The position numbers were made by a program, and so were the translations under genes. From contig JALHMJ010000007.1 of assembly GCA_022844105.1 (NCBI GenBank), forward strand, positions 62,001 through 126,000: DNA of 64,000 nt, in the 5' to 3' direction. A model generated the notes under the pieces. It was not told where the DNA came from. It worked only from the letters and a program-made list of their open reading frames with translations, and searched no databases. The DNA is from Hyphomicrobium sp. GTDB lineage: Bacteria; Pseudomonadota; Alphaproteobacteria; Rhizobiales; Hyphomicrobiaceae. Shown here in pieces: positions 33,073 through 42,220 of this stretch (its first letter is position 1; every line of letters starts with the position of its first letter).

Positions 33073-35975
33073 GCGGACATTCGAACCGCATCGAGAAGCC
33101 TGGCTTTGGGCTTCTGATCGATCACACCAAACCGCTGTCGTTCACCTTCGATGGAAAGCTGTTCAACGGCTTTAACGGCGATACGATTGCGTCGGCGCTA
33201 TACGGTTCGCAACAGGTACTGCTGTCGCGCTCGTTCAAGTACCACCGGCCGCGCGGCGCACTGACCATGAACGGTCTCGACGCCAACACGCTCGTCCAGG
33301 TCGCCGACGAACCCAACGTGCGCGCGGACTTGCATCCCGTCGCGGCCGGCATCGCCGTGAAATCCATCAATCACCTCGGCTCGCTGCAGCGCGATGCCTT
33401 TTCGGTGATGGACTATTTCTCCCGCTTTCTTCCCGTCGGCTTTTACTACAAAACGTTCTTCCGCCCCGCCGGCATCTGGAAGTATTTCGAACGCCCGATC
33501 CGCATCATGGCGGGCCTCGGCACCCTCGATCCGCGCGCCGACCACAAATATTACGACAAGGCGTATCTGTTTACCGATGTGCTGGTGGTCGGCGGCGGCT
33601 CCGCCGGCCTTGAAGCGGCGATCGCTGCGGCCGAAACTGGCGCTGAAACGCTGCTCATCGATGAGAACTCGCAGCTTGGCGGCTCGCTCCTCTACGGCCG
33701 CGTCAGCGACAGCCGCGAAGCCGCCGACACGTTGCGCACCCGACTTGTTGCCAAAGCGCGCGGCCTTGAAAAACTGACCATCCTCACGAGCACCGTCGTC
33801 TCCGGCCTCTTCAGCGACGGCTGGGCCGCAGCCATCGGCGGCAATCGTCTGTACAAAATTCGCGCCCGCCAGACGATTGTCGCCGCCGGTAGCTTTGATC
33901 AGCCCCTCGTCTTCCGCAACAACGACCGCCCGGGCATCCTCTTCGCGACAGCGGCCCAACGCCTGATGCGGCTCTATGGCGTCCGCCCCGGCAATCGCGC
34001 CGTCATCGCGACATCGAACACCTTCGGCTACGAAGCCGCCCTCGACTTGCTCGACGCAGGAACCGAAGTCGCCGCCGTCATCGACCTGGGCACGACGTCC
34101 GGCCCCACCGTTGATGCTGTCCGGTCGCGTGGCGTTCGCATCGTAACCGGTTCGACACTGGTTGACGCCAAGGGCTACCTGCGCGTGGAAAGCGTTGGCG
34201 TGGCCGCGATCACCGGCCAGGGCAAGACCGCAGCGGCAACCGACTGGATCACCTGCGATTGCGTGCTGATTTCCGTCGGCTGCTCACCCGCGTTGAACCT
34301 CGCCAGCCATGCCGGAGCCAAGGTCATTTTTGACGACGCGATCCAAATGCATCGTGCGGTCAGCCCACCGGAAGGCATTGCTCTCGCCGGTGCCGCAGCC
34401 GGGGTGTGGTCCCCGGCGCGCGTGGCCGCACATGCAAAGGCAACCGGCTCCGCCGCAGCTCGTCTTGCCGCGGGCGAACCCGGCAGTGAACCGCCCGACG
34501 CCGACGACCCGACCGCGGCGGCGATCACGCATCCTTACCCAATCTTCAAGAGCGGCAAGGGCAAGGAATTCATCGATTTTGATGAAGACCTGACGATCAA
34601 GGACATCATCAACTCGGTCAAGGACGGCTACGACGATATCCAGCTCGTCAAACGCTACTCCACCGCCGGTCTTGGACCGAGCCAGGGCCGCCACGCGAAC
34701 TTGAACACCATCCGCATCGTTGGCGCCGTCACGGGCAAGCCACTCGCCGCGATCGGCACAACGACATTCCGCCCGCCGCTGGTCCCGGAAAAATTTGCCC
34801 ACATGGCCGGCCGCGCCTTCGAGCCCGTCCGCCTGACATCGATGCACCATCGCCACCAGGAACTGGGCGCGCAATTCATGACCGCCGGTCTGTGGTTGCG
34901 TCCCGCATACTATGGTTCGAAAGACGATGCTGCCCGCACCATCGACGACGAAGTCCGCGCCGTTCGCACCGCAGCCGGCTTGATCGATGTTTCAACGCTC
35001 GGCGGCCTCGATATTCGCGGCCCCGACGCCGCCGCCTTCATCGACCGCATGTACACCTGGGCTTATGAAAAACAACCGGTCGGACGCGCCCGCTATACGC
35101 TGATGACGGACATGTCGGGCGTCGTCATCGACGATGGCGTCGCCTGCCGCTTCGCCCCGAACCATTATTACGTCACGGCCACCACCAGCGCCGTAGATCA
35201 GGTCTACCGCGCGATGACGTGGTCCAACGTTCAATGGAAAATGGACGTCGACGTCGCCAATGTGACCGCCGCCTATTCAGCTATGAACCTTGCCGGCCCC
35301 AAGGCGCGCGCCATCGTGCAGACGCTGACCACCGATATCGACTTCTCGAAGGACGCCTTCCCCTACATGGGCGTCCGCACCGGCACTCTGGCCGGCATTC
35401 CGGTTCGCGTGCTGCGCGTCGGCTTTGTCGGCGAGGCAGGCTATGAGATCCACTGTCCCGCCGGTTACGGCGAAGCGCTGTGGGATATTCTTATGACCGC
35501 CGGCAAGCCGCACGGACTGAAGCCGTTCGGCGTCGAGGCCCAGCGCATCCTCCGCCTGGAAAAGGGTCATATTATTGTCGGCCAGGACACGGACGGCCTC
35601 ACCAACCCGATCGAAGCCGGCATGGACTGGGCTTTGGCAAAGAAGAAGCCATTTTATATCGGCAAGCGTTCCATCGAACTGCAGGCCGCAAAGGGCATCA
35701 CCCGCAAACTTGTCGGCTTTGCCGTCACCGACAGCGCGTCACCCGTACCGAAAGACTGCCACCTCATCATCCGCGACGGCGAAATCGTCGGCCGCGTGAC
35801 GTCGGTCGTCAAATCCGCGACACTCGGCAAAGTCATCGGCCTCGCTTACCTTCCCCCGACAATGACTGATGCCGGCCAGCGCTTCGAGATCCGCGTCGAC
35901 GGCGGCGCAATGGTGCCGGCCGAAGTCGTCCCGACACCATTTTACGATCCTCAAAACGCGCGCCAGGACATCTGA
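33069..35975 (+). CDS. mgdC: N-methylglutamate dehydrogenase subunit C (sarcosine-oxidase-alpha-like)
   Basis: 968 aa from the ATG that overlaps the mgdB stop; the upstream-extended ORF from 32874 is out of register with mgdB. Domains: Fer2-like N-terminus without cluster cysteines (~1-100: FTFDGKLFNGFNGDTIASAL), NAD-type Rossmann (~170: VLVVGGGSAGLEAAIAAA), second dinucleotide domain (~300-420), and a GcvT-like folate-binding aminomethyltransferase domain (~590-960: EKGHIIVGQDTDGLTNPIEAG). The folate domain lets the methyl carbon be passed to tetrahydrofolate. Same length and order as heterotetrameric sarcosine oxidase alpha; context separates the two. Confidence 0.93.
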   Translation: MSGHSNRIEKPGFGLLIDHTKPLSFTFDGKLFNGFNGDTIASALYGSQQVLLSRSFKYHRPRGALTMNGLDANTLVQVADEPNVRADLHPVAAGIAVKSINHLGSLQRDAFSVMDYFSRFLPVGFYYKTFFRPAGIWKYFERPIRIMAGLGTLDPRADHKYYDKAYLFTDVLVVGGGSAGLEAAIAAAETGAETLLIDENSQLGGSLLYGRVSDSREAADTLRTRLVAKARGLEKLTILTSTVVSGLFSDGWAAAIGGNRLYKIRARQTIVAAGSFDQPLVFRNNDRPGILFATAAQRLMRLYGVRPGNRAVIATSNTFGYEAALDLLDAGTEVAAVIDLGTTSGPTVDAVRSRGVRIVTGSTLVDAKGYLRVESVGVAAITGQGKTAAATDWITCDCVLISVGCSPALNLASHAGAKVIFDDAIQMHRAVSPPEGIALAGAAAGVWSPARVAAHAKATGSAAARLAAGEPGSEPPDADDPTAAAITHPYPIFKSGKGKEFIDFDEDLTIKDIINSVKDGYDDIQLVKRYSTAGLGPSQGRHANLNTIRIVGAVTGKPLAAIGTTTFRPPLVPEKFAHMAGRAFEPVRLTSMHHRHQELGAQFMTAGLWLRPAYYGSKDDAARTIDDEVRAVRTAAGLIDVSTLGGLDIRGPDAAAFIDRMYTWAYEKQPVGRARYTLMTDMSGVVIDDGVACRFAPNHYYVTATTSAVDQVYRAMTWSNVQWKMDVDVANVTAAYSAMNLAGPKARAIVQTLTTDIDFSKDAFPYMGVRTGTLAGIPVRVLRVGFVGEAGYEIHCPAGYGEALWDILMTAGKPHGLKPFGVEAQRILRLEKGHIIVGQDTDGLTNPIEAGMDWALAKKKPFYIGKRSIELQAAKGITRKLVGFAVTDSASPVPKDCHLIIRDGEIVGRVTSVVKSATLGKVIGLAYLPPTMTDAGQRFEIRVDGGAMVPAEVVPTPFYDPQNARQDI

Positions 35976-36001
35976 AATCCGACACGCAAGGACACGGCAC
36001 C

Positions 36002-36691
36002 ATGACGACGCCTGATCTGCACCTGCGCCGCTCACCGCTTCGCTCCGCCCTTTTGAAGGCCGGCGCGAAATGGGAAGCTCTCGGCGACATCGCGGTGTCC
36101 GCTGGCCTCGGCAACGAAGAAGCGGCCCGTCACCTCGCCATCACCGATCTGTCGCCACTCCCGCGCCTGGGCTTCAAAGGCCGCGAGACGATCCCCGCCA
36201 TGCAAAAGCGCGGCGTAACGCTGGAACCGACGCCCAATCGCGCGTTCCGACAGCCGGATGGCGGCCTCTGTCTCGTACTTGCAGCCAGCGAAGTGATTCT
36301 TCTGTCACCGCTCGGCGGCGACGGCGGACGACTCAAGGAGTTGCACGACAGTTGGAGCCTCGAGGCCGGCGAGCGCACCTACCCATTGTTGCGCAATGAC
36401 AGCCACGCCTGGTTCGCCATAACGGGAGCCAAGGCCTCGGATCTATTCGCAAAAATTTGCGGTGTCGATCTCCGCCTCAGCCGATTCCCAGACCTCTCGA
36501 TTGCCCAAACGTCCGTCGCCAAACTGTCGGCGATCGTGACCCGCGCCGACATCGGCGGCACCCCCGCCTTCCATATTCTTGCCGATAGCGCGTCATCCTT
36601 GTATTTCTTTGACTGCTTAATTGATGCGGCGCAGGAATTCGGCAGCAGTGTCGCCTGCTTGGATGTTTTGAGAAGCTTGGAAAGCGGATGA
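36002..36691 (+). CDS. mgdD: N-methylglutamate dehydrogenase subunit D (sarcosine-oxidase-gamma-like)
   Basis: 229 aa, the smallest GcvT-like subunit. Recognisable pieces are LRRSPLRSALLKAGAKWEAL, a central VILLSPLGGDGGRLKELHD, and AWFAITGAKASDLFAKICGVDL, which is the conserved gamma-subunit core. It completes the mgdABCD set, 26 bases after mgdC. Its stop overlaps the regulator start (ATGA), tying regulator synthesis to expression of the dehydrogenase. Confidence 0.9.
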   Translation: MTTPDLHLRRSPLRSALLKAGAKWEALGDIAVSAGLGNEEAARHLAITDLSPLPRLGFKGRETIPAMQKRGVTLEPTPNRAFRQPDGGLCLVLAASEVILLSPLGGDGGRLKELHDSWSLEAGERTYPLLRNDSHAWFAITGAKASDLFAKICGVDLRLSRFPDLSIAQTSVAKLSAIVTRADIGGTPAFHILADSASSLYFFDCLIDAAQEFGSSVACLDVLRSLESG

Positions 36692-37473
36692 AAAAGGCCT
36701 CGGAGACGGCACCTAAAGTAACCCAGGTCGACAACCTAGCCGTTACTTCCTTGCGCAAAGTTCGCAGTTTCCAAACGTCGGACGACGGTCTTCAGTCCAT
36801 TGACGAGGGCGATGATGCCGACGACGGCGACGCCCTGCCGCTTCCAGCCCTGGACAGCCAGGATCCGCACGCGCTCTCGGGTGCCCGCGACAACATTCTC
36901 GAAGTCGCCATCGGGCGTGAAGTGCGCGCATTTCGCAAAAAGCTCGGCATCACCGTATCCGATCTGGCCCGCGCCACCGGCCTTTCGCTCGGCATGCTGT
37001 CGAAAATCGAGAACGGCGTAACATCCGCCTCGCTGACGACGCTACAGCGCTTGTCGCGTGCACTCGGCGTGCCGGTGACCGCACTCTTTCGCCGCTTTGA
37101 AGAAAAGCGCGACGCCGTCTATGTCCGGGCAGGTCAAGGCCTCGTCATCGAGCGCCGCGGCACCCGGGCCGGCCATCAGTATCAGTTGCTGGGCTTCTCA
37201 GGCGGCAATGCGACCGGTCTCGTCGTCGAACCCTATATGATTACGTTGACCGAGAAATCGGACGTGTTCCCGCTGTTCCAGCACTCGGGCCTTGAGTTCC
37301 TGTACATGCTCGAAGGCGAGGTCGTCTACCGCCACGGCGACAAACTCTACACGATGCTGCCCGGCGATAGCCTGTTCTTCGATGCCGATGCCCCGCACGG
37401 TCCGGAAGAACTCATCAAGCTTCCGATCCGCTTCCTCTCCATCATCAGCTACGCCCGCGAACGCGACGAATAA
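36688..37473 (+). CDS. XRE-cupin transcriptional regulator of the methylamine locus
   Basis: 261 aa. An acidic N-terminal region (~30-60) precedes the HTH_3 domain (~72-130: VRAFRKKLGITVSDLARATGLSLGMLSKIENG) and a C-terminal cupin_2 sensor (~190-255: FPLFQHSGLEFLYMLEGEVVYRHGD, MLPGDSLFFDADAPHGP). This architecture (PuuR-like) senses small amines or metabolites through the cupin. It overlaps mgdD by four bases, so it is expected to regulate its own operon and possibly the divergent mgs operon through the palindrome at 31212. Ligand unknown; N-methylglutamate or methylamine are candidates. Confidence 0.88.
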   Translation: MKKASETAPKVTQVDNLAVTSLRKVRSFQTSDDGLQSIDEGDDADDGDALPLPALDSQDPHALSGARDNILEVAIGREVRAFRKKLGITVSDLARATGLSLGMLSKIENGVTSASLTTLQRLSRALGVPVTALFRRFEEKRDAVYVRAGQGLVIERRGTRAGHQYQLLGFSGGNATGLVVEPYMITLTEKSDVFPLFQHSGLEFLYMLEGEVVYRHGDKLYTMLPGDSLFFDADAPHGPEELIKLPIRFLSIISYARERDE

Positions 37474-37484
37474 TCCCCCCCTTC

Positions 37485-37621
37485 GCGCCAACCGGCCGGC
37501 TCCGCGCCAAGCGGAGTCGGTTGGCGCCACTTAAAAAACACCGGCTCCGCGCTAGCGGAGTCGGTTGGCGCCACTGAAAAATCCGCGCCTTCCGGCCGGC
37601 GCGCCGGAGGCGTGTCGGAAG
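37485..37621 (+). repeat. Bulged-hairpin repeats, cluster B (three units)
   Basis: Unit 1 (37485-37527): GCGCCAACCG-GCCGG-CTCCGC-GCCAA-GCGGAG-T-CGGTTGGCGC, perfect ten-pair outer and six-pair inner stems. Unit 2 (37541-37572) keeps the inner stem CTCCGC/GCGGAG with loop GCTA but lacks the left outer arm. Unit 3 (37589-37621): CTTCCG-GCCGG-CGCGCC-GGA-GGCGTG-T-CGGAAG, with an inner stem kept by one G-U pair. The constant internal loop is GCCGG opposite T. It fills the gap between the convergent XRE-cupin and hslO genes. Further fragments of the flank GCGCCACTAAAA follow to ~37650. Confidence 0.85.
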
Positions 37622-37642
37622 TCGCCACTACAAAAGGCGCCA

Positions 37643-38575
37643 CTAAAAATAATACTTTTTATTACAGAATTCGCACGTGACGGCGGTGCGGCCGTCAGCC
37701 TCGCGCAACCCCTCTAAATCTTCCGGCGTAAACCGCGACAGAAACATCTGCACGCGCTCTAATGAGCAGCGGCAGCGTGCATCGAGCGGCTGACCCTGAT
37801 AGACCCGCACGTCTTCCTCGTTGAAGAGGCGAAACAACAAACGCTCGGCGGACAGCGTGGGATCGATCAGTTCATGATCTTCGACAGTGGCGGCGAGAAT
37901 GCGCGCACGCTGCCAATCCTCCTGATCCGGCGGTGCCGTGGGGCTGTCGTCGTCCTCGATGCCGGCTGTCGGATGCTGGATGAGAAGACCGCCCGCCCGC
38001 CAGTGCCACCCGTCGCCGCCCTGAACACGCTGCCGCGCCACGGCAAGGCGGACATAACTCGGCAGCTGTTCCGACTGGCGGAAATAAGTCAGCGCCGCAG
38101 CCCCCAGGCTCTGCCCGTCGAGCGCAACGATGCCTTGATAACGATCGTCCTCGCCAGCCCGCTCAAGCGTCATTGCCATGTGGCCGCTGCCAATGAGTTC
38201 GCCCTGGCTCGGCCGCAGGCCCATCGCTTCGATCTTGCTCGCATCAAAGCTCGCATATCCGCGTAACCGGCCCGGCGCTTCGTAATCGGCAAGAAGAAAC
38301 CGGATTGGTCCATCGGTGCGTGTTTGAAATCCCAGCCGCCCGCCGGGCTTCAGCGGCTGGCCGAGCATCGCTGTCAATGCCAGCGCTTGCCCGAGCGCCT
38401 CGCTGACCGCATCGGGGTAGTCGTGCCGCGTCAGTACCATATCGACGACAGCGCCCAGGCGCACGATCCGCCCGCGAATGCCCGATCTGTCGGTCGAAAA
38501 CGGCAGCACGAGATCATCGGCGCCATCCACGACCGCCCCCCTCGATTTTCCCCTCGTCGTTCCCGGATCGGCCAT
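37643..38575 (-). CDS. hslO: Hsp33 redox-regulated chaperone
   Basis: 310 aa from ATG 38575, which lies 14 bases after the argF stop; the ORF from 38656 would overlap argF. Hsp33 N-domain VRLGAVVDMVLTRHDYPDAVSEALGQALAL, then GLLIQHPTAG. The C-terminal redox switch is present as RCRCSLER (C-x-C) and CEFCNKKYYF (C-x2-C), four zinc cysteines that form disulfides under oxidative stress and activate holdase function. Cytosolic. Probably co-transcribed with argD and argF. Confidence 0.94.
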   Translation of the reverse strand: MADPGTTRGKSRGAVVDGADDLVLPFSTDRSGIRGRIVRLGAVVDMVLTRHDYPDAVSEALGQALALTAMLGQPLKPGGRLGFQTRTDGPIRFLLADYEAPGRLRGYASFDASKIEAMGLRPSQGELIGSGHMAMTLERAGEDDRYQGIVALDGQSLGAAALTYFRQSEQLPSYVRLAVARQRVQGGDGWHWRAGGLLIQHPTAGIEDDDSPTAPPDQEDWQRARILAATVEDHELIDPTLSAERLLFRLFNEEDVRVYQGQPLDARCRCSLERVQMFLSRFTPEDLEGLREADGRTAVTCEFCNKKYYF

Positions 38576-38588
38576 CGTGCTCTTCTTT

Positions 38589-39524
38589 TCAGTCAACGCC
38601 GAAGCACCACGCCAGTACACCTTTTTGTGCATGCAGCCGGTTTTCCGCCTCATCAAAGATCACCGATTGCGGTCCTTCGAGAACGCTTTCGCTCACCTCA
38701 TGCCCGCGATAAGCCGGCAGGCAGTGCATAAAGATCGCATCCTTCGACGCCTTCGCCATCAAAGCATCCGTGACGGCGTAAGGTTTCAAGACCTGCTTGC
38801 GCCACGACGCATCCGTTTGCCCCATCGACACCCAAGTATCGGTGACAACACAGTCGGCCCCTTTGACCGCCCTGACCGGATCGATACCGATAGCGATATC
38901 GGCCTTCTCTTTCTTGGCCCACTCGATGAAAGGCTTTTCCGGCATCAGTTCATCGGGACAGGCCAAGCGCAATGTGAAACCAAATCGCGCCGCAGCATGC
39001 ATCCACGATACGGCGACGTTATTGCCATCGCCGACCCACGCAACGGTCCGGCCCTTGATCGGCCCGAGGTGCTCTTCGAACGTCATGATATCGGCCATGA
39101 TCTGGCACGGGTGCGTCTTATCCGTCAGCCCGTTGATGATTGGAATGGTGGCGTGCTCGACGAGTTCCAGAAGCGTCTCATGGCTGTTCGCCCGGATCAT
39201 GATCGCATCGCCGTATCGCGACAGCACGCGCGCCGTATCGGCGATACTTTCGCCCCTGCCGAGCTGCAGATCCGTGTGGTTCAGGGCCAGCGTCGTACCG
39301 CCCAGTTGGCGCATGGCAATGTCGAATGACACCCGCGTCCGCGTCGATGGCTTTTCGAAAATCAGGATCAGGACTTTGTCTTCGATCCCCTTCGGCCGCA
39401 TCTTGACCGGCACCTTTCGGCCGGCCTTCTTCATATCGTGCGCATTGTCGATCATCCGCCGCAGCGTCTTTGCATCGAGCCGGTCAATATCGAGAAAATG
39501 TCTAACGGCGTTGGCCTTGGCCAT
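38589..39524 (-). CDS. argF: Ornithine carbamoyltransferase
   Basis: 311 aa. Carbamoyl-phosphate motif FEKPSTRTRVSFD (S-T-R-T-R), the HPCQ-type HPCQIMADIMT, and the ornithine/SMG-loop region VTDTWVSMGQ. The C-terminal catalytic motif is HCLPAYRGHE. It makes citrulline from ornithine and carbamoyl phosphate in arginine synthesis. 31 bases downstream of argD on the same strand. Confidence 0.96.
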   Translation of the reverse strand: MAKANAVRHFLDIDRLDAKTLRRMIDNAHDMKKAGRKVPVKMRPKGIEDKVLILIFEKPSTRTRVSFDIAMRQLGGTTLALNHTDLQLGRGESIADTARVLSRYGDAIMIRANSHETLLELVEHATIPIINGLTDKTHPCQIMADIMTFEEHLGPIKGRTVAWVGDGNNVAVSWMHAAARFGFTLRLACPDELMPEKPFIEWAKKEKADIAIGIDPVRAVKGADCVVTDTWVSMGQTDASWRKQVLKPYAVTDALMAKASKDAIFMHCLPAYRGHEVSESVLEGPQSVIFDEAENRLHAQKGVLAWCFGVD

Positions 39525-39555
39525 TGTCGTGGCGCCTGTGAGTTAGGGATGAATG

Positions 39556-40791
39556 TCAGGATTTGTTGGAGAGGCGCTGAAACGCGCGCCGCATACGGGC
39601 TAAGCCCTCGCCGATCTCGGCATCGGACACGTTGAGCGGCGGCAGCACGCGCATCACGTTTTCACCGGCGCCGACGGCCAGCAATTTCTCGGCGATGACC
39701 GCCTTGACCACGTCGCCAACAGGTGGCGCGACCTTGATGCCGGCCAACAACCCCTTGCCGCGCACGTCGACGACGATGTCGGGGAACTCGTCTTTGAGTT
39801 GCGCCAGACCCTGCGCGAGCCGGTTGGCTCGCAGCGTTACGGTGTCGAGAAAACCCGGTTCCAGCACGGCGTCGAGGACCGCGGCACCTACGGCTGTCGC
39901 CAGAGGGTTGCCGCCGAACGTGGAGCCGTGCGTGCCGGGCGTCATGCCCTTCGCGGCCTCCTCGGTCGCAAGAAAGGCTCCGACCGGGAAGCCGCCGCCG
40001 ATACCTTTGGCGATCGCCATGATGTCGGGCGTGACGCCGGACCATTCGTGCGCAAACAGTTTGCCTGTCCGCCCGACGCCGCACTGAACTTCATCCATGA
40101 TCAAAAGGAGGCCGTGCTCGTCACACATTGTGCGCACGTCGCGTAGGAACTCATCAGCAGCAACACGGACACCGCCTTCACCCTGCACGGGCTCGATCAT
40201 GATCGCGGCCGTCTCCGGACAGATCATGCTGTGCACGGCTTCGATATCGCCGAACGGCACCTGATCGAAACCGCCCGCCGGCTCACCGAACCCTTCCAGA
40301 TACTTCGGATTGCCGCCTGCCGCGATGGTCGCGAGAGTCCGGCCGTGAAATGCCCCCTCGAACGTGATGACCCGCCAGCGCTCAGGGGCGCCGTTGACGT
40401 AATGATAGCGGCGCGCGGTTTTGATCGCGCCCTCGCACGCCTCAGCACCGGAATTGCAAAAGAAGACCTTGTCGGCAAACGTCACCTCGACGAGCCGTTC
40501 GGCCAACGCTTCCTGTCCCGCCACACGATAAAGGTTCGACGTGTGCCAAAGTTTGCCGGCCTGCTCGGTCAAAGCCGCGATCAACCGCGGATGGGCGTGC
40601 CCCAGCGCATTGACGGCAACGCCGGATGCGAAATCGAGATAGGCGTCATCGGCTTCCGTATAGAGCCACGCCCCTTGTCCACGGGCAAAGACGAGGTTCT
40701 GCCGGGCATAAGTCCCCATGACGGCTGCGGAAGGGGACCCTCCGCCCGGGACGTTTCGGACCGGCATTGGAGCCACGCGCGGCTCTGCCAT
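39556..40791 (-). CDS. argD: Acetylornithine aminotransferase
   Basis: 411 aa from ATG 40791 (GGGGGAA six bases upstream). Class III PLP aminotransferase: [36 protein letters not shown] and the PLP lysine in [15 protein letters not shown]. The [15 protein letters not shown] head is extra; a later ATG at 40719 (MGTYARQN) matches the usual family start but has no ribosome site. It acts in arginine (and possibly lysine) biosynthesis. An intrinsic terminator sits in its leader, so premature termination may control argD-argF-hslO. Confidence 0.93.
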   Translation of the reverse strand: MAEPRVAPMPVRNVPGGGSPSAAVMGTYARQNLVFARGQGAWLYTEADDAYLDFASGVAVNALGHAHPRLIAALTEQAGKLWHTSNLYRVAGQEALAERLVEVTFADKVFFCNSGAEACEGAIKTARRYHYVNGAPERWRVITFEGAFHGRTLATIAAGGNPKYLEGFGEPAGGFDQVPFGDIEAVHSMICPETAAIMIEPVQGEGGVRVAADEFLRDVRTMCDEHGLLLIMDEVQCGVGRTGKLFAHEWSGVTPDIMAIAKGIGGGFPVGAFLATEEAAKGMTPGTHGSTFGGNPLATAVGAAVLDAVLEPGFLDTVTLRANRLAQGLAQLKDEFPDIVVDVRGKGLLAGIKVAPPVGDVVKAVIAEKLLAVGAGENVMRVLPPLNVSDAEIGEGLARMRRAFQRLSNKS

Positions 40792-40812
40792 CGCGGTTCC
40801 CCCTAGACCCAG

Positions 40813-40843
40813 AAAATCAAAAAGGCCGCCCAATTCGGCGGCC
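40813..40843 (-). terminator. Intrinsic terminator in the argD leader
   Basis: On the minus strand GGCCGCC-GAATTG-GGCGGCC-TTTTTGATTTT, 22 bases upstream of the argD start and in the same orientation. It could end a small RNA transcribed from the region above it or attenuate argD. Confidence 0.75.
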
Positions 40844-41362
40844 GGAGAGAGCAAAATTGGTACGCGGCCGGCGCCCGGCTGTCAACGCGCCACACCCTTG
40901 TGTGATTCGTATTTTCTGGATGTGTTTTCCGGGGATGGCAGCCCCGCCAACCCAAGATTCGGCCAAACCACGAATCGTTCTGTGGCCCGCAAGCCACTTG
41001 TCCAAGTCAACACCGCCTCCACCGCCCGCCTTGCCTTGTAGACGGAATTCTACTCGTAGTACCTTTCTCTGGTCCGGCCACGACATGTCGCGCGTACCTC
41101 GCGACCCTTGTGTCAGTTTCGTGCCCGGCACGCGTAAACGAGGCAGTGTTGTAACGCCTCCAAAAGTTCGCGTGCGTTTGTCCCAGCGTCTCACAGTCAA
41201 GCGTTAGTTCGCGGTCATCGCCTTATCGCCGGTGTCAACCCTTGCGCGCATCTTCGCGCGTCGGTTGCGATCCGGATTGAGGACGAGACCCGTCATTGCC
41301 GGCGCGCGCCCTTAGCGGCCGCGGCGCGGCCAGGGGGTACTGTTATCATGGAGCTTCAAGTC
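40844..41362. other. Divergent argD-gcrA intergenic region, no protein gene seen
   Basis: About 500 bases. ORFs here lack ribosome sites and coding character. It should hold both promoters, and because an intrinsic terminator lies at its argD end, a leader RNA or small RNA is possible on the minus strand. No known riboswitch recognised. Confidence 0.5.
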
Positions 41363-41923
41363 ATGGGCTGGAACGATGAGCGTGTCGAGCAGCTGAAGAA
41401 GCTTTGGTCGGAAGGCTTGAGCGCCAGCCAGATCGCCGGCCGCCTGGGCGGCGTCACCCGCAACGCCGTGATCGGCAAGGTCCACCGTCTGGGACTGTCC
41501 GGCCGGGCGACGACCTCGCGCATGAAGTCACACCGGCCGCGGCCGCGCTCGACCAACCTGCCGGGCAACAGCGGCAAGCGGATGATGCCGAAGGGCGGCC
41601 GTTTCCCTGCCCCGCCGAATTCACCGCTCCAACTCATCTACCAGGCTGAACCGTTCATGCCATCGGCCGAGGAACTCGATATTCCCCTCGCCGAACGCAA
41701 AACGATCCAAACGCTGCTCGAATGCCATTGCCGCTGGCCGATTGGCGACCCGCAACTCGCCGACTTCCATTTTTGCGGCAAGCAGAAGGTGACCGGCCTG
41801 CCCTACTGCGAATTCCACGCTCGCCGCGCCTTCCAGCCGCCTCAGGCGCGCCGGCGCGAACGCGACATGTCCGAGCCGATGGTGCCAGCGATCACCGCCG
41901 ACAAGGAAACAGTCGCGACCTGA
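41363..41923 (+). CDS. gcrA: GcrA cell-cycle regulator
   Basis: 186 aa. N-terminal helix-turn-helix WNDERVEQLKKLWSEGLSASQIAGRLGG-VTRNAVIGKVHRLGLS is diagnostic. A basic linker follows, then a C-terminal domain with CHCRWPIGDP and FCGKQKVTGLPYCEFHARRAF, which binds region 2 of sigma70. GcrA activates sigma70 promoters methylated by CcrM in alphaproteobacteria. I start at ATG 41363 (GGAG nine bases upstream), where the family normally begins; ATG 41348 would add five residues. A strong terminator follows. Confidence 0.94.
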   Translation: MGWNDERVEQLKKLWSEGLSASQIAGRLGGVTRNAVIGKVHRLGLSGRATTSRMKSHRPRPRSTNLPGNSGKRMMPKGGRFPAPPNSPLQLIYQAEPFMPSAEELDIPLAERKTIQTLLECHCRWPIGDPQLADFHFCGKQKVTGLPYCEFHARRAFQPPQARRRERDMSEPMVPAITADKETVAT

Positions 41924-41965
41924 TCGTCAAAAAGTTTGCCGGCCAACTAGGCCGGTAGAGGGGGG

Positions 41966-42010
41966 AAAAGACCGGAAGCGCCGGGGGGCGCTCTCCGGTC
42001 TTTTCTTTTA
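41966..42010 (+). terminator. Intrinsic terminator of gcrA
   Basis: AAAAGACCGG-A-AGCGCC-GGGG-GGCGCT-CT-CCGGTC-TTTTCTTTT, two stacked stems and a U-tract, 43 bases after the gcrA stop. Confidence 0.93.
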
Positions 42011-42220
42011 TCCTGCCATTTCAGTAGCTTGGAAATTCTCCGCCACACCCCTATTTCAGCATAATTGGTTATTAACCTTTTAACGTCTGTAACTATGGGA
42101 ACAGCGCGGGTTCCCTGGCGCGTTACGACATGGGATAAAGCACGAGCGGGCGGGGGGCCGACGTGAGTGCGCGCCCTGATTTCAATTAGGGGCGGCGCGT
42201 CTCAAAGAGAGGTGGATGCC

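Noticed and set aside
31462-36691. mgdABCD considered as heterotetrameric sarcosine oxidase (soxBDAG)
   Set aside because: The subunits are homologous, but linkage to gmaS and mgsABC, absence of serine/glycine and formyl-H4F genes, and the altered zinc site in subunit B favour N-methylglutamate dehydrogenase.
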